64,000 nt of DNA from Cyanobium sp. Morenito 9A2 (GTDB lineage Bacteria > Cyanobacteriota > Cyanobacteriia > PCC-6307 > Cyanobiaceae): contig NZ_JAGQBJ010000001.1 of NCBI RefSeq assembly GCF_024345575.1, positions 372,001 to 436,000 on the forward strand, given 5' to 3'. This document shows, in pieces, positions 1 through 9,859 of this stretch. The translations under genes and the position numbers were made by a program. The notes below the pieces were generated by a model that was not told the DNA's origin, searched no databases, and saw only the letters and a program-made list of their open reading frames with translations. Numbering within the stretch: position 1 is the stretch's first letter; every line of letters begins with the position of its first letter.

Positions 1-1
1 C

Positions 2-433
2 AGCGAGAGGGCCCTGGCCGGTGCGCTGGCCCCCTGGGGGGAGCGCACCGAATTGGCCCTGGCCCTGGTGCTGGTGCTCGATCAGTTTCCGCGTCAGATC
101 TGGCGCGACCAGGCCAGGGCCTTCGCCGGTGACCCTCTGGCCCTGGCCCTGAGTGAAGCCGCCGTGGCGGCAGGCTGGATCGCGGCCGAGCCGGAGCTGG
201 ATCGCCGCCGCTTCTGGCTGATGCCGCTGATGCACAGCGAGCACCTGGAGGTGCAGGAGCGGGCGTGCGCCCTGTTTGCCGAGCACGTGGAGGCGGAAAG
301 CACAGCCTTTGCCGAGCGTCACCGCGCCGTGATCCGCCGCTTCGGCCGCTTCCCCCACCGCAATCGGGCCCTGGGCCGCGTGTCCACCCCCGAGGAAGTG
401 GCCTTTCTGCTGGAGCCCGGATCCCGCTTCTGA
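2..433 (+). CDS. DUF924 family protein, C-terminal part (cut by window start)
   Basis: The open frame runs in from the left edge without a start, so only about 143 C-terminal residues are present. The motif LDQFPRQIWR, followed by a block reading ARAFAGDPLALAL, is typical of DUF924, a small all-helical family of roughly 180-200 residues with no settled function. The TTG at 53 is an internal codon: homologous-looking sequence (GERTELALAL) continues upstream of it. The gene ends 80 bases before the phosphorylase ATG on the same strand. Family assignment is from the motif; function is unknown. Confidence 0.75.
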   Translation, partial: SERALAGALAPWGERTELALALVLVLDQFPRQIWRDQARAFAGDPLALALSEAAVAAGWIAAEPELDRRRFWLMPLMHSEHLEVQERACALFAEHVEAESTAFAERHRAVIRRFGRFPHRNRALGRVSTPEEVAFLLEPGSRF

Positions 434-513
434 AGCCATAGCGAATCGGTCACGCTTGCTACCACGCCAGCCCACATGTCCGGCCATGACAGGTGGAAGC
501 TTGTTCCGCCTCC

Positions 514-2943
514 ATGGCCCCCACCCGCACCATTTCCGCCGAAGGGCACGACCTGGCCCGGGCGATGCGGCGCCATCTCTTCTACAGCCAGGCCAAGTCG
601 CCATCGCTGGCCAGCCACCACGACCACTACTGCGCCCTGGCGCTGGCCGTGCGCGACCAATTGCTGCAGAGCTGGGTGGACACCGCCGAGGCCTACACGT
701 CCCGGGGCGTGCGCACGGTGGCCTATCTCTCGGCTGAATACCTGCTGGGCCCCCATCTGGAGAACAATCTGGTGAACCTGGGCCTGCGGGAGGCGGCCCA
801 GGAGGCCTGCCAGGAGCTGGGTCTCGATTACGCCTCGCTGTTGGCGGAGGAGCCCGAGCCGGGCCTGGGCAACGGTGGTCTGGGGCGGCTGGCGGCCTGC
901 TACCAGGAGTCGATGGCCAGCCTGGAGCTGCCGGCCATCGGCTACGGCATCCGCTACGAATTCGGCATCTTCCGCCAGCAGATCGTGGGCGGGGCCCAGG
1001 TGGAGAGCACCGACCCCTGGCTGCAGGGCGGTAACCCCTGGGAGGTGATCCGACCGGAGTGGAGCTTCCCGGTGACCATCGGCGGTCAGGTGGTGCAGGG
1101 GGTGGCCTACGACACGCCGATCCTGGGCTACGGCGTGCACACCGCCAACACCCTGCGGCTGTGGTCGGCCCAGGCCCCTGAATCCTTCGATTTCGCCTCT
1201 TTCAACGCCGGCGATTACACCCGCGCCGTGCTCCAGAAGATCGAATCGGAGACCCTTTCCAAGGTGCTCTACCCCAATGATGAGCTGGAGCAGGGCAAGC
1301 GGCTGCGGCTCAGCCAACAGATCTTCTTCGTGTCCTGTTCCCTGCAGGACATGTTCCGGATCCTCAAGGGCCAGGGGCTGGCTGTCACCGACTTCCACCA
1401 CAAGTTCGCCGTTCAGCTCAACGACACCCACCCGGCGATCGCCGTGGCCGAGCTGATGCGGCTGCTGATCGACGAGCACGGCATCGACTGGGACACCGCC
1501 TGGTCGATCACAACCGCCAGCATCAATTACACGAACCACACCCTGTTGCCCGAGGCGCTCGAGACCTGGGGCGTCGAGCTGTTCGCCTGGCTGTTGCCGC
1601 GCCAGCTGGAGATCATCTATGAAATCAATGCCCGCTTCCTGCGGCTGGTGCGCCTCCGCTATCCCGGCGATTCCGAACGGCTCTCCCGCCTTTCCCTGAT
1701 CTCCGATGGCTCCGAGCGGCGGGTGCGCATGGCCAACCTGGCCGTGGTGGGGAGCCAGAAAGTCAACGGGGTGGCGGAGCTTCACAGCGCGCTGGTGCGC
1801 AGCGAGCTGTTCCCCGATTTTGCCGATCTGTGGCCCGATCGCTTCATCAACGTCACCAACGGGGTCACCCCCCGGCGCTGGATGGCGGTGGCCAACCCCG
1901 CCCTGGCGACCCTGCTGGATGAATCGATCGGCAGCGCCTGGCGCCGCGATCTGGAAGAACTCCATAAGCTCGAGCCACTCGTGGGCGACGGTGGCTTCCT
2001 TGAGCGCTGGCGGGCCGTGCGTGAGCAGGCCAAGCAGCGGCTTGCCGCTTCCATCCATCAAGAGCTCGGTGTGCTGGTCGACCCGGCCTCCCTGTTCGAC
2101 GTCCAGGTCAAACGAATCCACGAATACAAGCGCCAGCACCTGGCGGCCCTGCAGATCGTGGAGCGTTACCTGCGGCTGCGCAACGGCGAAGCGCTGCCCC
2201 CACGCACCTTCATCTTCGGCGGCAAGGCTGCCCCTGGCTACGCGATGGCCAAACTCATCATTCGCCTCATCGGTGGCATCGCCCAGATCGTCAACGTCGA
2301 TCCGGCCATGGACGGGCGCCTGCGGGTGGTCTTTTTGCCCAACTTCAGCGTCAGCCTCGGCCAGAAGGTCTACCCCGCTGTGGATCTTTCCGAGCAGATC
2401 TCCACCGCCGGCAAGGAGGCTTCCGGCACCGGCAACATGAAAATGTCCCTCAATGGCGCGCTCACGATCGGCACGCTCGACGGCGCCAATGTGGAGATCC
2501 GTGAGCGGGTGGGGCCGGAGCATTTCTTCCTGTTCGGGCACACCGCCGAGCAGGTCGCTGAACTTGACCGCATCGGCTACCACCCGATGCCCTGGCTGGA
2601 GAACGATCCGCTGCTGAAAGAGGCGATCGATCTGATCGGCTCCGGCCATTTCAGCGAGGGTGACCGTGATCTCTTCCACCCTCTTCTGGCGAACCTCTGC
2701 AGCGTCGATCCCTTCAAGGTGATGGCCGACACGGCCGATTACCGCCGCGCTCAGAATGCGGTGGACCAGGCCTGGGTCGATCCCCTGGGCTGGAGTCGCA
2801 GTTCGTTGCTTAACACCGCCCGTTGTGGTTTCTTCAGCAGCGACCGCTCGATCGCAGAGTATGCCAGCCGGATCTGGAAGGTGGAGTCGGTGCCGATTAA
2901 CGCCTGTGCTGTGATCCCCGGGGCCGAGGTGGAATCACGCTGA
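514..2943 (+). CDS. glgP: Glycogen/starch/alpha-glucan phosphorylase
   Basis: Glycogen phosphorylase (GT35) releases glucose-1-phosphate from the non-reducing ends of glycogen using phosphate and pyridoxal phosphate, in the cytoplasm. The protein is about 809 residues, the usual bacterial length. The pyridoxal-phosphate signature EASGTGNMKMSLNGALTIG lies near residue 640, with the Lys of GNMK as the expected Schiff-base residue. Other family blocks are clear: YLSAEYLLG, the glycine-rich GLGNGGLGRLAACY, FNAGDY, NDTHPAIAVAELMR, VTNGVTPRRW and VKRIHEYKRQ. I chose the ATG at 514; a GTG at 493 would add seven residues. The stop overlaps the end of the facing pyrFE gene by nine bases, so the two transcripts converge. 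In cyanobacteria this enzyme serves dark catabolism of glycogen. Identity is near certain. Confidence 0.97.
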   Translation: MAPTRTISAEGHDLARAMRRHLFYSQAKSPSLASHHDHYCALALAVRDQLLQSWVDTAEAYTSRGVRTVAYLSAEYLLGPHLENNLVNLGLREAAQEACQELGLDYASLLAEEPEPGLGNGGLGRLAACYQESMASLELPAIGYGIRYEFGIFRQQIVGGAQVESTDPWLQGGNPWEVIRPEWSFPVTIGGQVVQGVAYDTPILGYGVHTANTLRLWSAQAPESFDFASFNAGDYTRAVLQKIESETLSKVLYPNDELEQGKRLRLSQQIFFVSCSLQDMFRILKGQGLAVTDFHHKFAVQLNDTHPAIAVAELMRLLIDEHGIDWDTAWSITTASINYTNHTLLPEALETWGVELFAWLLPRQLEIIYEINARFLRLVRLRYPGDSERLSRLSLISDGSERRVRMANLAVVGSQKVNGVAELHSALVRSELFPDFADLWPDRFINVTNGVTPRRWMAVANPALATLLDESIGSAWRRDLEELHKLEPLVGDGGFLERWRAVREQAKQRLAASIHQELGVLVDPASLFDVQVKRIHEYKRQHLAALQIVERYLRLRNGEALPPRTFIFGGKAAPGYAMAKLIIRLIGGIAQIVNVDPAMDGRLRVVFLPNFSVSLGQKVYPAVDLSEQISTAGKEASGTGNMKMSLNGALTIGTLDGANVEIRERVGPEHFFLFGHTAEQVAELDRIGYHPMPWLENDPLLKEAIDLIGSGHFSEGDRDLFHPLLANLCSVDPFKVMADTADYRRAQNAVDQAWVDPLGWSRSSLLNTARCGFFSSDRSIAEYASRIWKVESVPINACAVIPGAEVESR

Positions 2944-4434
2944 GGGCAGCAGGGCCACCTGTCGGGCATCGAGCCGGCCCGCCTGCTCCAGCACCGCCGT
3001 GATCCGGCCGATGGTCAGCACCGCATGGCTGCGGTATCCAGCCTCGGTCAGCCGCCGCTGGGCATCGCCGCCGTGGTCAATGAGAACGACCACATCGCTC
3101 ACCAGCAGCCCCGAGCGTTCCAACTTGGCAATGCCCTCGAGCACGCTGCCGCCCGTGATCAAGATGTCGTCGACCACGACCGCCGTTTCCCCTTCGCGGA
3201 AATCGCCTTCGATCAGCCGCCGTGCTCCATGGGCCTTCACCTCCTTGCGCGGGTAGATCAGGGGACGATGCAACAACAGGGAGAGCCCTGTGGCCGTGGG
3301 CAGGGCGCCGTAGGGAATGCCGGCGATGCGATCGAAGCGAAGCCCTTCGAGGCGCTGGGCGTAGGCATGCAGCACCCGGTGGAAGAGGTTGGGATCGGAA
3401 ATGATCCGGCGCAGGTCGATGTAGTAGGGGAACTCCGCTCCTGAGGCCTGCACGTAGCGGCCGAACAGCAGGCAGCCCAGATCGAACAGATCGAGGATCA
3501 GGTTGTCGAGAGGATCCGGGGCGGGGGCCTGCAGGGGAGCCAGATCGTCGCGTAAGGAGAGGGGCTCGCCTGCCGTTGGCGGCAGCCAGAGGGCACAGCT
3601 GGCACCGCTGTCTCCTCGAGACTCCGCCACCCGCTGGCGGATCGCTTCGATCTGTCGCTTCAGGCCTGCGGTGAGAGCCCCGATGCCCTCCTCCACCAGC
3701 AGGTTCTGGGGCACGGGAAGCAGCAGTCCATCGGCGGAGGCGCTGAGACCCGCCTGCAGCAGGGCCTCCAACCGCTCCTCCTTGCCCCAGAGGCTGCGCA
3801 GGATCAAAAAGCGCTCCGGCGCCTCCTGGCGCACGCGCTCGAGGATGGCCGGATCGCTGGTGCCCACCTCCAGCAACAGTTGTTCTGGCGTGCCCCAGCG
3901 CTGAACTTCGCGCACGATGCGCAGGTAGAGCGGATCAGATTCATCGGGATGGTGCTGCACCACCCGGGCGCCGGGGTTGGAGCTGTGGCAGGTGACCACC
4001 ACCAACTTGCTGCCGTAGAGCAAGAAGGGGGCAGCGATGTCCTGGCCCGCCAGGGGCGAGAGCGTCACCCCGTCCACCCCCAGCTCCTTGAACAGGTAGT
4101 GGGCCAAGGCCGAGGAGGAATTCAGATCGCCATGCTTGGCATCGAGAATCAGCGGCAGGTCGCTGGGCACCAGGTCGCGCACCTCGTGCAACAGCTCCAG
4201 GCCGATCGGCCCCAACGATTGGTAGAAGCCGAGGCTGGGCTTGTAGGCGCAGACGTGATCGGAGGTGGCCTCGATCACCGCCTTGATCCAGCGGCGCGCC
4301 TGGGACAGAAAGGAGCCGCTCCCGGGGTGGGAGCGGCTCCAGGTCTGGAGCATCTCCGGGTTGGGATCCAAACCGGTGATCAGCAGCGATTGGCGGCTGG
4401 CAATGGCGTCGGTGAGGGTGACGAAACAGCTCAT
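2935..4434 (-). CDS. pyrFE: Bifunctional orotidine-5'-phosphate decarboxylase / orotate phosphoribosyltransferase
   Basis: One polypeptide of about 499 residues carries the last two steps of UMP synthesis in the reverse order of the human enzyme. Residues about 1-270 are a group 2 OMP decarboxylase: ITGLDPNPEMLQ, the active-site stretch LILDAKHGDLNSSS and GVTLSPLAGQDIAAPF. Residues about 310-499 are an orotate phosphoribosyltransferase: GIPYGALPTATGLSLLL, YPRKEVKAHGARR and the PRPP-binding loop AVVVDDILITGGSVLEG. This fusion is known in cyanobacteria. I chose the ATG at 4434 (MSCFVTLTDA) because the family starts close to it; a GTG at 4449 would add five residues. It lies 44 bases downstream of glnN on the same strand and could be read through from it; its 3' end overlaps glgP by nine bases. 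Confidence 0.95.
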   Translation of the reverse strand: MSCFVTLTDAIASRQSLLITGLDPNPEMLQTWSRSHPGSGSFLSQARRWIKAVIEATSDHVCAYKPSLGFYQSLGPIGLELLHEVRDLVPSDLPLILDAKHGDLNSSSALAHYLFKELGVDGVTLSPLAGQDIAAPFLLYGSKLVVVTCHSSNPGARVVQHHPDESDPLYLRIVREVQRWGTPEQLLLEVGTSDPAILERVRQEAPERFLILRSLWGKEERLEALLQAGLSASADGLLLPVPQNLLVEEGIGALTAGLKRQIEAIRQRVAESRGDSGASCALWLPPTAGEPLSLRDDLAPLQAPAPDPLDNLILDLFDLGCLLFGRYVQASGAEFPYYIDLRRIISDPNLFHRVLHAYAQRLEGLRFDRIAGIPYGALPTATGLSLLLHRPLIYPRKEVKAHGARRLIEGDFREGETAVVVDDILITGGSVLEGIAKLERSGLLVSDVVVLIDHGGDAQRRLTEAGYRSHAVLTIGRITAVLEQAGRLDARQVALLPSA

Positions 4435-4478
4435 CGACGGATCCGGCACTGCAAGGGTGTTAGCAGAGCCTGGCGCAC

Positions 4479-6647
4479 TCAGCGGATGAACAGCATCTCC
4501 TGGTAGCTGGGCAGGGGCCAGACGGCATCGTCCACCAAGGCTTCGAGGCCATCGACAGCCTCGCGGATCTTGTGCATCAGCGGCAGCAGGGTGTCGGCGC
4601 AGTGGCGCATGTGGGCGGTTTCGCCGTGGGGGGGACTGGCCAGGGCGGCTTCCAGGGCCGTGCAGTTGGCGAGCAGTTCCTGGTTGAGGCTGGCGATGCG
4701 GCCGGCCATGGCACGATCGGGGGGAAGGCCCAGATTCTCCTGGTAGCGCAGCGAATTGGCCAACTGGCCCAGGTACTCCATCACAGCGGGGTAGATCTGG
4801 GTGCGGGCGATCTGAAGGGCGAGCTTGGCCTCCACCTCCACGGCGAGCACGTACTGCTCGGCGTAGACCTCAAAGCGGCTGTGCAGCTCCACAGGGGTGA
4901 GCACGCCGGTGCGGGCGAACAGATCCTTGATGTTGTCGCGCTCTAATACAAGGACGGCGTCGGCCGTGGTGGGCAGATTTTCCAGACCCCGCTCGGAGAC
5001 GGCCATCTGGTGCCATTCGCTGGAGTATCCATCGCCGCCGAAGACAACGTTGCCATGCTCCTCCATGATCACCTTGAGCACCGCCGTGGCCGCATCCTGC
5101 AGGGAGGCACCGGTGTTCATTTTTGCCTCTAATTCATTGGAGATGTATTCCAGCGAATCGGCCAGGATCGTGTTCATCGCCACCAGCGGACCGGCCACCG
5201 ATTGGTTGGAGCCAACGGCACGAAATTCAAAGCGGTTGCCGGTAAAGGCAAAGGGAGAGGTGCGGTTGCGATCGCCTGGATCCTTGGGGAATTCGGGCAG
5301 GGTGTCGACACCGAGCTGCATCATGCCGCCGTGGTCGGTGCTGCCGAGGTTGCCGTTCTTGATCATGGTGTACACCTCCTCGAGCTGGCTGCCGAGGTAC
5401 ACCGAAATGATTGCCGGGGGGGCTTCGTTGGCACCGAGCCGGTGATCATTCCCGGCCGTGGCCACCACGGCGCGCAGGAGCGGACCGTAGAGATGGACGC
5501 CACGAATGACAGCGCCGCAGAACAGGAGGAACTGCATGTTCTCCTCCGGGCTGCTGCCGGGATCGAGCAGATTCCCCTGGGTGCCGTTCCCCACGGACCA
5601 GTTGACGTGCTTACCGGAGCCGTTGATGCCCTCGAAGGGCTTCTCATGCAGCAGGCAGTTCATGCCGTGCTTGCGCGCCGTGCTCTTGAGCAAGGTCATC
5701 GTCAGCTGCTGGTGGTCGGTGGCCACGTTCGCCGCTTCGAAGAAGGGGGCAATCTCGAACTGGCCGGGGGCCACCTCGTTGTGACGGGTCTTGGCGGGAA
5801 TGCCCAACTTGTACATCTGGCGTTCCACGTCCTGCATGAACACCTGAACCCGTTGGGGAATGGCGCCGAAGTAATGATCATCAAACTGCTGACCCTTCGC
5901 CGACGGGGAGCCGAACAGGGTGCGGCCGGTGAGTAGCAGGTCGGGGCGCAGGCTCACGAACGAACTGTCGACGAGGAAGTACTCCTGTTCGGCGCCGCAA
6001 CTGGAATTGACTGGCGCCACCTCGGTGTTACCGAGCAACTTCAGCAGGCGCTGGGCCTGCTTGTTCATGGCCGCGTTCGAGCGCAGCAGGGGCGTCTTCT
6101 TGTCGAGGGCTTCGCCGGTCCAGGAGACGAACACCGTGGGGATGCAGAGGGTGACGCCGTTGGGCGTCTCCATCAGGAAGGCGGGGCTGGTGATGTCCCA
6201 GGCGGTGTAGCCGCGGGCTTCGAAGGTGGAGCGGATGCCGCCGTTGGGGAAGGAGGAGCCGTCCGGTTCGCCCTGCACCAGAACCTTTCCGGTGAACTCA
6301 CAGATGGCGGAGCCGTCGCTCTGGGTGGAGATGAAGCCGTCGTGTTTCTCGGCCGTGGAGTTGGTGAGAGGGTAAAAAACGTGGGCGTAGTAAAGCGCGC
6401 CGCGACTCACGGCCCAATCCTTCATCGCCTGGGCCACCACGTTGGCCACGGAAACATCCAGCTTGCCGCCCGCCTTGATGGTGTTCTGCACAGACTTGAA
6501 GATGTCCTTGGGCAAGGACGATTTCATCTGGGACAGACTGAACACATCGCTGGCCCAAAGCTCCTGCAGCGAGGCCTTCGGGGTGGTGACGGCTGCCGGG
6601 CGCTCCTGGGTGCGTTGGATGGCGGCGAGACGTTGGGGGCTGGGCAT
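4479..6647 (-). CDS. glnN: Class III glutamine synthetase
   Basis: GlnN makes glutamine from glutamate, ammonium and ATP. The protein is 722 residues, the usual class III length and far longer than the about 470 of GlnA. Recognisable blocks are an N-terminal class III region ([16 protein letters not shown]), the substrate/metal region [29 protein letters not shown], and the ATP/glutamate block [15 protein letters not shown], then a long helical C-terminal extension. In non-nitrogen-fixing cyanobacteria glnN is known to be induced by nitrogen starvation through NtcA, and a GTA-N8-GAC element sits 50 bases upstream of the ATG (6698-6711). The start is the ATG at 6647. The next gene downstream is pyrFE. 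Confidence 0.97.
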   Translation of the reverse strand: MPSPQRLAAIQRTQERPAAVTTPKASLQELWASDVFSLSQMKSSLPKDIFKSVQNTIKAGGKLDVSVANVVAQAMKDWAVSRGALYYAHVFYPLTNSTAEKHDGFISTQSDGSAICEFTGKVLVQGEPDGSSFPNGGIRSTFEARGYTAWDITSPAFLMETPNGVTLCIPTVFVSWTGEALDKKTPLLRSNAAMNKQAQRLLKLLGNTEVAPVNSSCGAEQEYFLVDSSFVSLRPDLLLTGRTLFGSPSAKGQQFDDHYFGAIPQRVQVFMQDVERQMYKLGIPAKTRHNEVAPGQFEIAPFFEAANVATDHQQLTMTLLKSTARKHGMNCLLHEKPFEGINGSGKHVNWSVGNGTQGNLLDPGSSPEENMQFLLFCGAVIRGVHLYGPLLRAVVATAGNDHRLGANEAPPAIISVYLGSQLEEVYTMIKNGNLGSTDHGGMMQLGVDTLPEFPKDPGDRNRTSPFAFTGNRFEFRAVGSNQSVAGPLVAMNTILADSLEYISNELEAKMNTGASLQDAATAVLKVIMEEHGNVVFGGDGYSSEWHQMAVSERGLENLPTTADAVLVLERDNIKDLFARTGVLTPVELHSRFEVYAEQYVLAVEVEAKLALQIARTQIYPAVMEYLGQLANSLRYQENLGLPPDRAMAGRIASLNQELLANCTALEAALASPPHGETAHMRHCADTLLPLMHKIREAVDGLEALVDDAVWPLPSYQEMLFIR

Positions 6648-7304
6648 CGGCTGTTTTGGTGCTCCACCCAGCCAATGAGCAGGGGGCGACCATTGGGGTC
6701 ACCATTGCTACAAAACCAGGGTTCAGCGCTGGCCGAGCAACTCAATCCAGCTCAGGGGAGCGTCGTGGCAGGCGCTGAGGCAGGCGGCGGTGGTGCCGCT
6801 GGTGGCCCGGTGGCTGTGGCTGCCACCGCCACCCGTGGGGGGGCCTTGCCGAGAGCTGGAAGGGGCCAGCGGCCGGAAACTGGATGTGAGGGCGGACGGA
6901 CTGAGCCGCGCTGCCGAGGCAGGGGACATGGTGAAACAGGCCTCGTGGGGAGGGAATGGATGGGACAGGGCACGCTGGACCCCGCTCCTGGGGTCTCCAC
7001 GGCTTGGTCAGGGTTGGAATGCTCGGATGGAGCCTTATGACCGATCTCAAGAACGATGCCCACCGACAGAGGGAGGGATCGTGGACGCGTAGGTGCTGAT
7101 CGTGCGTTGGAAGGCCGAACAGGGGAAGGATCCTCAGACTTTTGATTCTGGATGGATCGCTCGGAGTGGGCGTGGAGCTTCTCCGCTGGTATCAACCTAC
7201 ACCAAGACATCAGAAACCCCTGGGACTGGCACGGGTGTCGTGGCTTTTCCCAGCAGAATTCGTATCTTCGGGTCAAACCTGTTCAACCCGCGCCCTGACC
7301 ACGA
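6648..7304. other. Intergenic region between divergent glnN and the PAS-GGDEF-EAL gene
   Basis: About 657 bases between two divergent genes. It holds the candidate NtcA site near the glnN side. Open frames here have proline/arginine/serine-rich translations with no family texture and are probably chance frames of GC-rich DNA. I see no clear RNA gene or terminator. Confidence 0.5.
6698..6711 (-). promoter_or_regulatory. Candidate NtcA-binding site upstream of glnN
   Basis: Read on the minus strand this is GTAGCAATGGTGAC, that is GTA-N8-GAC, one base from the NtcA consensus GTA-N8-TAC (two half-site positions out of six shared GT..AC core kept). It ends 50 bases before the glnN ATG. I did not find a convincing TAN3T box 20-24 bases downstream, which weakens the call. 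NtcA activation of glnN is established in other cyanobacteria; the site here is an inference. Confidence 0.5.
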
Positions 7305-9323
7305 GTGACCCTGACGATCAGCACTGTGTCCCTCCGCCCCGAGTCATTTCTTCTGCTCCCCCAGGACGGGTTGCTTCTGGTGGATGCCCAGGGCGTTGTG
7401 CTGCATGTCAATTCGATCGCCCGTCGCCGCCTGTCGGTGACTCCCCAGGCCTTCAACGGGCGCTCCCTGGGGGAGCTGTGGCCCGAGCTGGCGGAGTTGA
7501 TCGAGCGACGGACCGACTGGGACACCACCGGGCCCAGGGATGAAACGGTCGTCTGGGCTGGGGCCCCTCTCAGTGTGCGCACCTTCCGTACCGACAGCGG
7601 CGTCGGAGTGGGTGTGCTGGCCGGACTTCTGGAACCGGAGACGCCAGGGCCACGTCAGTCGCTGGTGGAAAACGTGCTTGAGGCGGTCAGCGATGCGGTG
7701 GTGGTGACCACGGCGGAGTATCTGGACTTCCCTGGCCCGGTGATCCTCTACGTGAACTCCGCTTTCCTGGCCCAGACGGGTTATGCGCTCAACGAGGTGC
7801 TTGGCCGCAGCCCCAGGCTGCTCCAGGGCCCGATGGATGAGGACCCCTCCACCCGCAGCCGTCTGCGGGGGGCCTTGCAGAAGGGTGAGCGAACGAGCCT
7901 GGAACTCGTCAACACCGCCAAGGACGGCACCCAGTACTGGGTGGAGATCGACTTGGTGCCCCTGCTCGATGGGACCGGAGCGGTGACCCAGTGGGTCTCG
8001 GTGCAGCGCAACATCTCCGAACGGCGCACCACCCAGCAGGCCCTGGCCGAGCAAGCCCTGCAGGATCCGGTGACGGGCCTGCCCAACCGGTTTGCGCTCC
8101 ATTCCCGCATCGATCAGGCCCTCCAGCGCCTGAACCGGCGCGAGGGCCAGATGGCCGTGCTGTTCTGCGACCTCAACCGCTTCAAGGAGGTCAATGACAT
8201 GCACGGTCATCACGTCGGTGACCAGTTGCTGGTGGAAATTGCCTTTCGTCTGCGTGAAGCCCTCCGCCCGGAAGACACCCTGGCCCGCCTCGGTGGGGAT
8301 GAGTTCGTCGCCATTGCCGAGAACCTGGTGGAGGAGGCCGATGCGGTGCAGCTGGCCCTGCGGCTCAAGGAACGGCTGGGGGCCCCCTGGGCGATCGATG
8401 ACCAGACCTCCATCAGACCGTCCATGAGCGTGGGCATCGCCATCACGGCTGAGGCCTCGGTGACGGTCGATGAGCTGCTCAGGCGCGCCGACATGGCCAT
8501 GTACCAGGCCAAGGAATCCACCGGGGCGGGTGTGGCGATCTACGACCGCTCGGTCGACGATCAGCTGAAGATGTCGATCTCGGTGCGCCGTCAGCTACAC
8601 CAGGCGATCGAGGGCGGTGGTCTGGTGCTGGAGTATCAGCCGATCGTTGAACTCTCCGACGGTTCGATCCATGGCGCCGAGGCGCTGGTGCGTCTGCGGG
8701 GAAGCGATGGCCTCCTCATACCCCCCAGCGATTTCATCCCCCAGGCCGAGGTCACTGGACTGGTGGTGCCGTTGGGTGAATGGGTCATTCACCAGGCGTT
8801 CTCTGATCTCAAGACCTGGCGCGACCGCGGGCGACCCTATGCGATGTCGGTCAACGTCAGTCCCTCGCAGCTGCGGGTACCGGGGCTTGGACGGTATCTG
8901 TTGGAGCAGGCTGAGCTCATGGGCATCGACCCCCGCTGGGTGGCGATCGAGGTCACGGAAACCGTGCTGATCAATCACCCCAAGGTGACCTACGACGAGC
9001 TCAGCCTGCTGCGTGAGGCCGGAGTCAAGGTGCACCTTGATGATTTCGGCACCGGCTACTCCAGCCTTTCCTGGCTGACGCAGTTTCCGGTGGATGCGAT
9101 CAAAATTGACAAGACCTTCACTGCCGATCTGGGGATCGACGAGCGCAAGACCGCCATCATCCGCGCTTTCATCCAGGTGGCTCAGGAGCTGGAGTTTGCG
9201 GTGGTGGCCGAAGGGATCGAAACGGAGTTGCAGAAGGACTGGCTGAAGCGGATGGGCTGCGATCGGGGCCAGGGCTACCTGTTCTCAACCCCTTTGCGCA
9301 TGGACACCGGCCTCTGGGCCTGA
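7305..9323 (+). CDS. PAS-GGDEF-EAL c-di-GMP turnover protein
   Basis: A cytoplasmic 672-residue protein with a degenerate N-terminal PAS-like region (about 15-115), a LOV-like PAS domain (about 125-245), GGDEF (about 250-415) and EAL (about 430-670). The diguanylate cyclase motif is intact (LGGDEF) and preceded by an RxxD inhibitory site (RPED five residues before). The phosphodiesterase motifs also look intact: [40 protein letters not shown] and EGIE. The PAS domain has the LOV-type helix GRSPRLLQG, but the photoactive cysteine position of the usual NCRFLQ motif is a proline, so a flavin-cysteine photocycle is unlikely. Start is a GTG at 7305, with no strong ribosome site. It points away from glnN and is followed by the remains of a c-di-GMP-responsive cellulose synthase gene. 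Whether it nets synthesis or breakdown cannot be told. Confidence 0.92.
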   Translation: MTLTISTVSLRPESFLLLPQDGLLLVDAQGVVLHVNSIARRRLSVTPQAFNGRSLGELWPELAELIERRTDWDTTGPRDETVVWAGAPLSVRTFRTDSGVGVGVLAGLLEPETPGPRQSLVENVLEAVSDAVVVTTAEYLDFPGPVILYVNSAFLAQTGYALNEVLGRSPRLLQGPMDEDPSTRSRLRGALQKGERTSLELVNTAKDGTQYWVEIDLVPLLDGTGAVTQWVSVQRNISERRTTQQALAEQALQDPVTGLPNRFALHSRIDQALQRLNRREGQMAVLFCDLNRFKEVNDMHGHHVGDQLLVEIAFRLREALRPEDTLARLGGDEFVAIAENLVEEADAVQLALRLKERLGAPWAIDDQTSIRPSMSVGIAITAEASVTVDELLRRADMAMYQAKESTGAGVAIYDRSVDDQLKMSISVRRQLHQAIEGGGLVLEYQPIVELSDGSIHGAEALVRLRGSDGLLIPPSDFIPQAEVTGLVVPLGEWVIHQAFSDLKTWRDRGRPYAMSVNVSPSQLRVPGLGRYLLEQAELMGIDPRWVAIEVTETVLINHPKVTYDELSLLREAGVKVHLDDFGTGYSSLSWLTQFPVDAIKIDKTFTADLGIDERKTAIIRAFIQVAQELEFAVVAEGIETELQKDWLKRMGCDRGQGYLFSTPLRMDTGLWA

Positions 9324-9341
9324 TCGGCAGCCTCTTCCCCA

Positions 9342-9368
9342 AGGGCCCCGTGCGGCCGTCACGGCCCT
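9342..9368 (+). terminator. Hairpin between convergent genes
   Basis: AGGGCC at 9342-9347 pairs with GGCCCT at 9363-9368, and GTG/CAC extend the stem inside a two-base bulge. It lies 19 bases past the PAS-GGDEF-EAL stop and just past the end of the facing small gene. No U-tract follows, so a role as terminator is only suggested by position. Confidence 0.35.
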
Positions 9369-9371
9369 CGT

Positions 9372-9746
9372 TCAGGCAACAGATTGCTGGCGGGGGAGGG
9401 GGCCATCGCGATCGGAGCGAAAGCAGATCTGCAGGCCCGGTGCCCGCTCGTTGACCAGGGCGATCAGGCGCTCGAAGGCTCGCTGGGTCACGGGGGCTCC
9501 CTTGCCCATGGGCTCCCGGCTCATCACCACCACGTCCAGTTCGGGGCCGCCGGCCTGGGGCTGGACATCGGCGAAGAGTTGCAGCGCGAGCCCCTCCGGC
9601 GGCGAACGGAACAGGGCGCTGAGATGGGCCGGGGCCTGTTGATCAATGCTGGCCTCCAGCCCTTCAAGCACCGGCAGGAGCTGGGGAATGAGATCCCTGG
9701 TCTGCACCGGTTCGGGGGTTTTGAGAACCAGGATCATCCGCGCCAT
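9372..9746 (-). CDS. Hypothetical protein, 124 residues
   Basis: I do not recognise a family. The frame starts with an ATG at 9746 preceded by GAGGA about six bases away on the minus strand, which supports translation. The sequence begins ARMILVLKTPEPVQTRDL and looks like a small alpha/beta protein: a hydrophobic first strand, a run ALQLFADVQPQ, then VVVMSREPMG. There is no signal peptide or membrane segment. It faces the c-di-GMP gene and lies just past the end of the decayed bcsA. Amino-acid texture is protein-like; the reality of the gene is likely, its role unknown. Confidence 0.55.
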   Translation of the reverse strand: MARMILVLKTPEPVQTRDLIPQLLPVLEGLEASIDQQAPAHLSALFRSPPEGLALQLFADVQPQAGGPELDVVVMSREPMGKGAPVTQRAFERLIALVNERAPGLQICFRSDRDGPLPRQQSVA

Positions 9747-9859
9747 GGGGGTCCTCAGTGGGGTTCCATCTTGCCTTGCGGCCGGCTCGGGGCGATCTTC
9801 AAGGTGCTGGCCAACAGGATCAAAAGCGCAGCCGCCGTGCCCATGCGTCGGGGCTTCTG

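Noticed and set aside
319-2679. A 786-codon minus-strand frame covering glycogen phosphorylase
   Set aside because: Its translation is histidine/glycine/leucine-rich with no family texture, and it mirrors the codon bias of glgP. Such frames are common in GC-rich genes.
6752-7276. Minus-strand frame in the glnN/c-di-GMP intergenic region
   Set aside because: Proline/serine/arginine-rich with no conserved pattern; no ribosome site.
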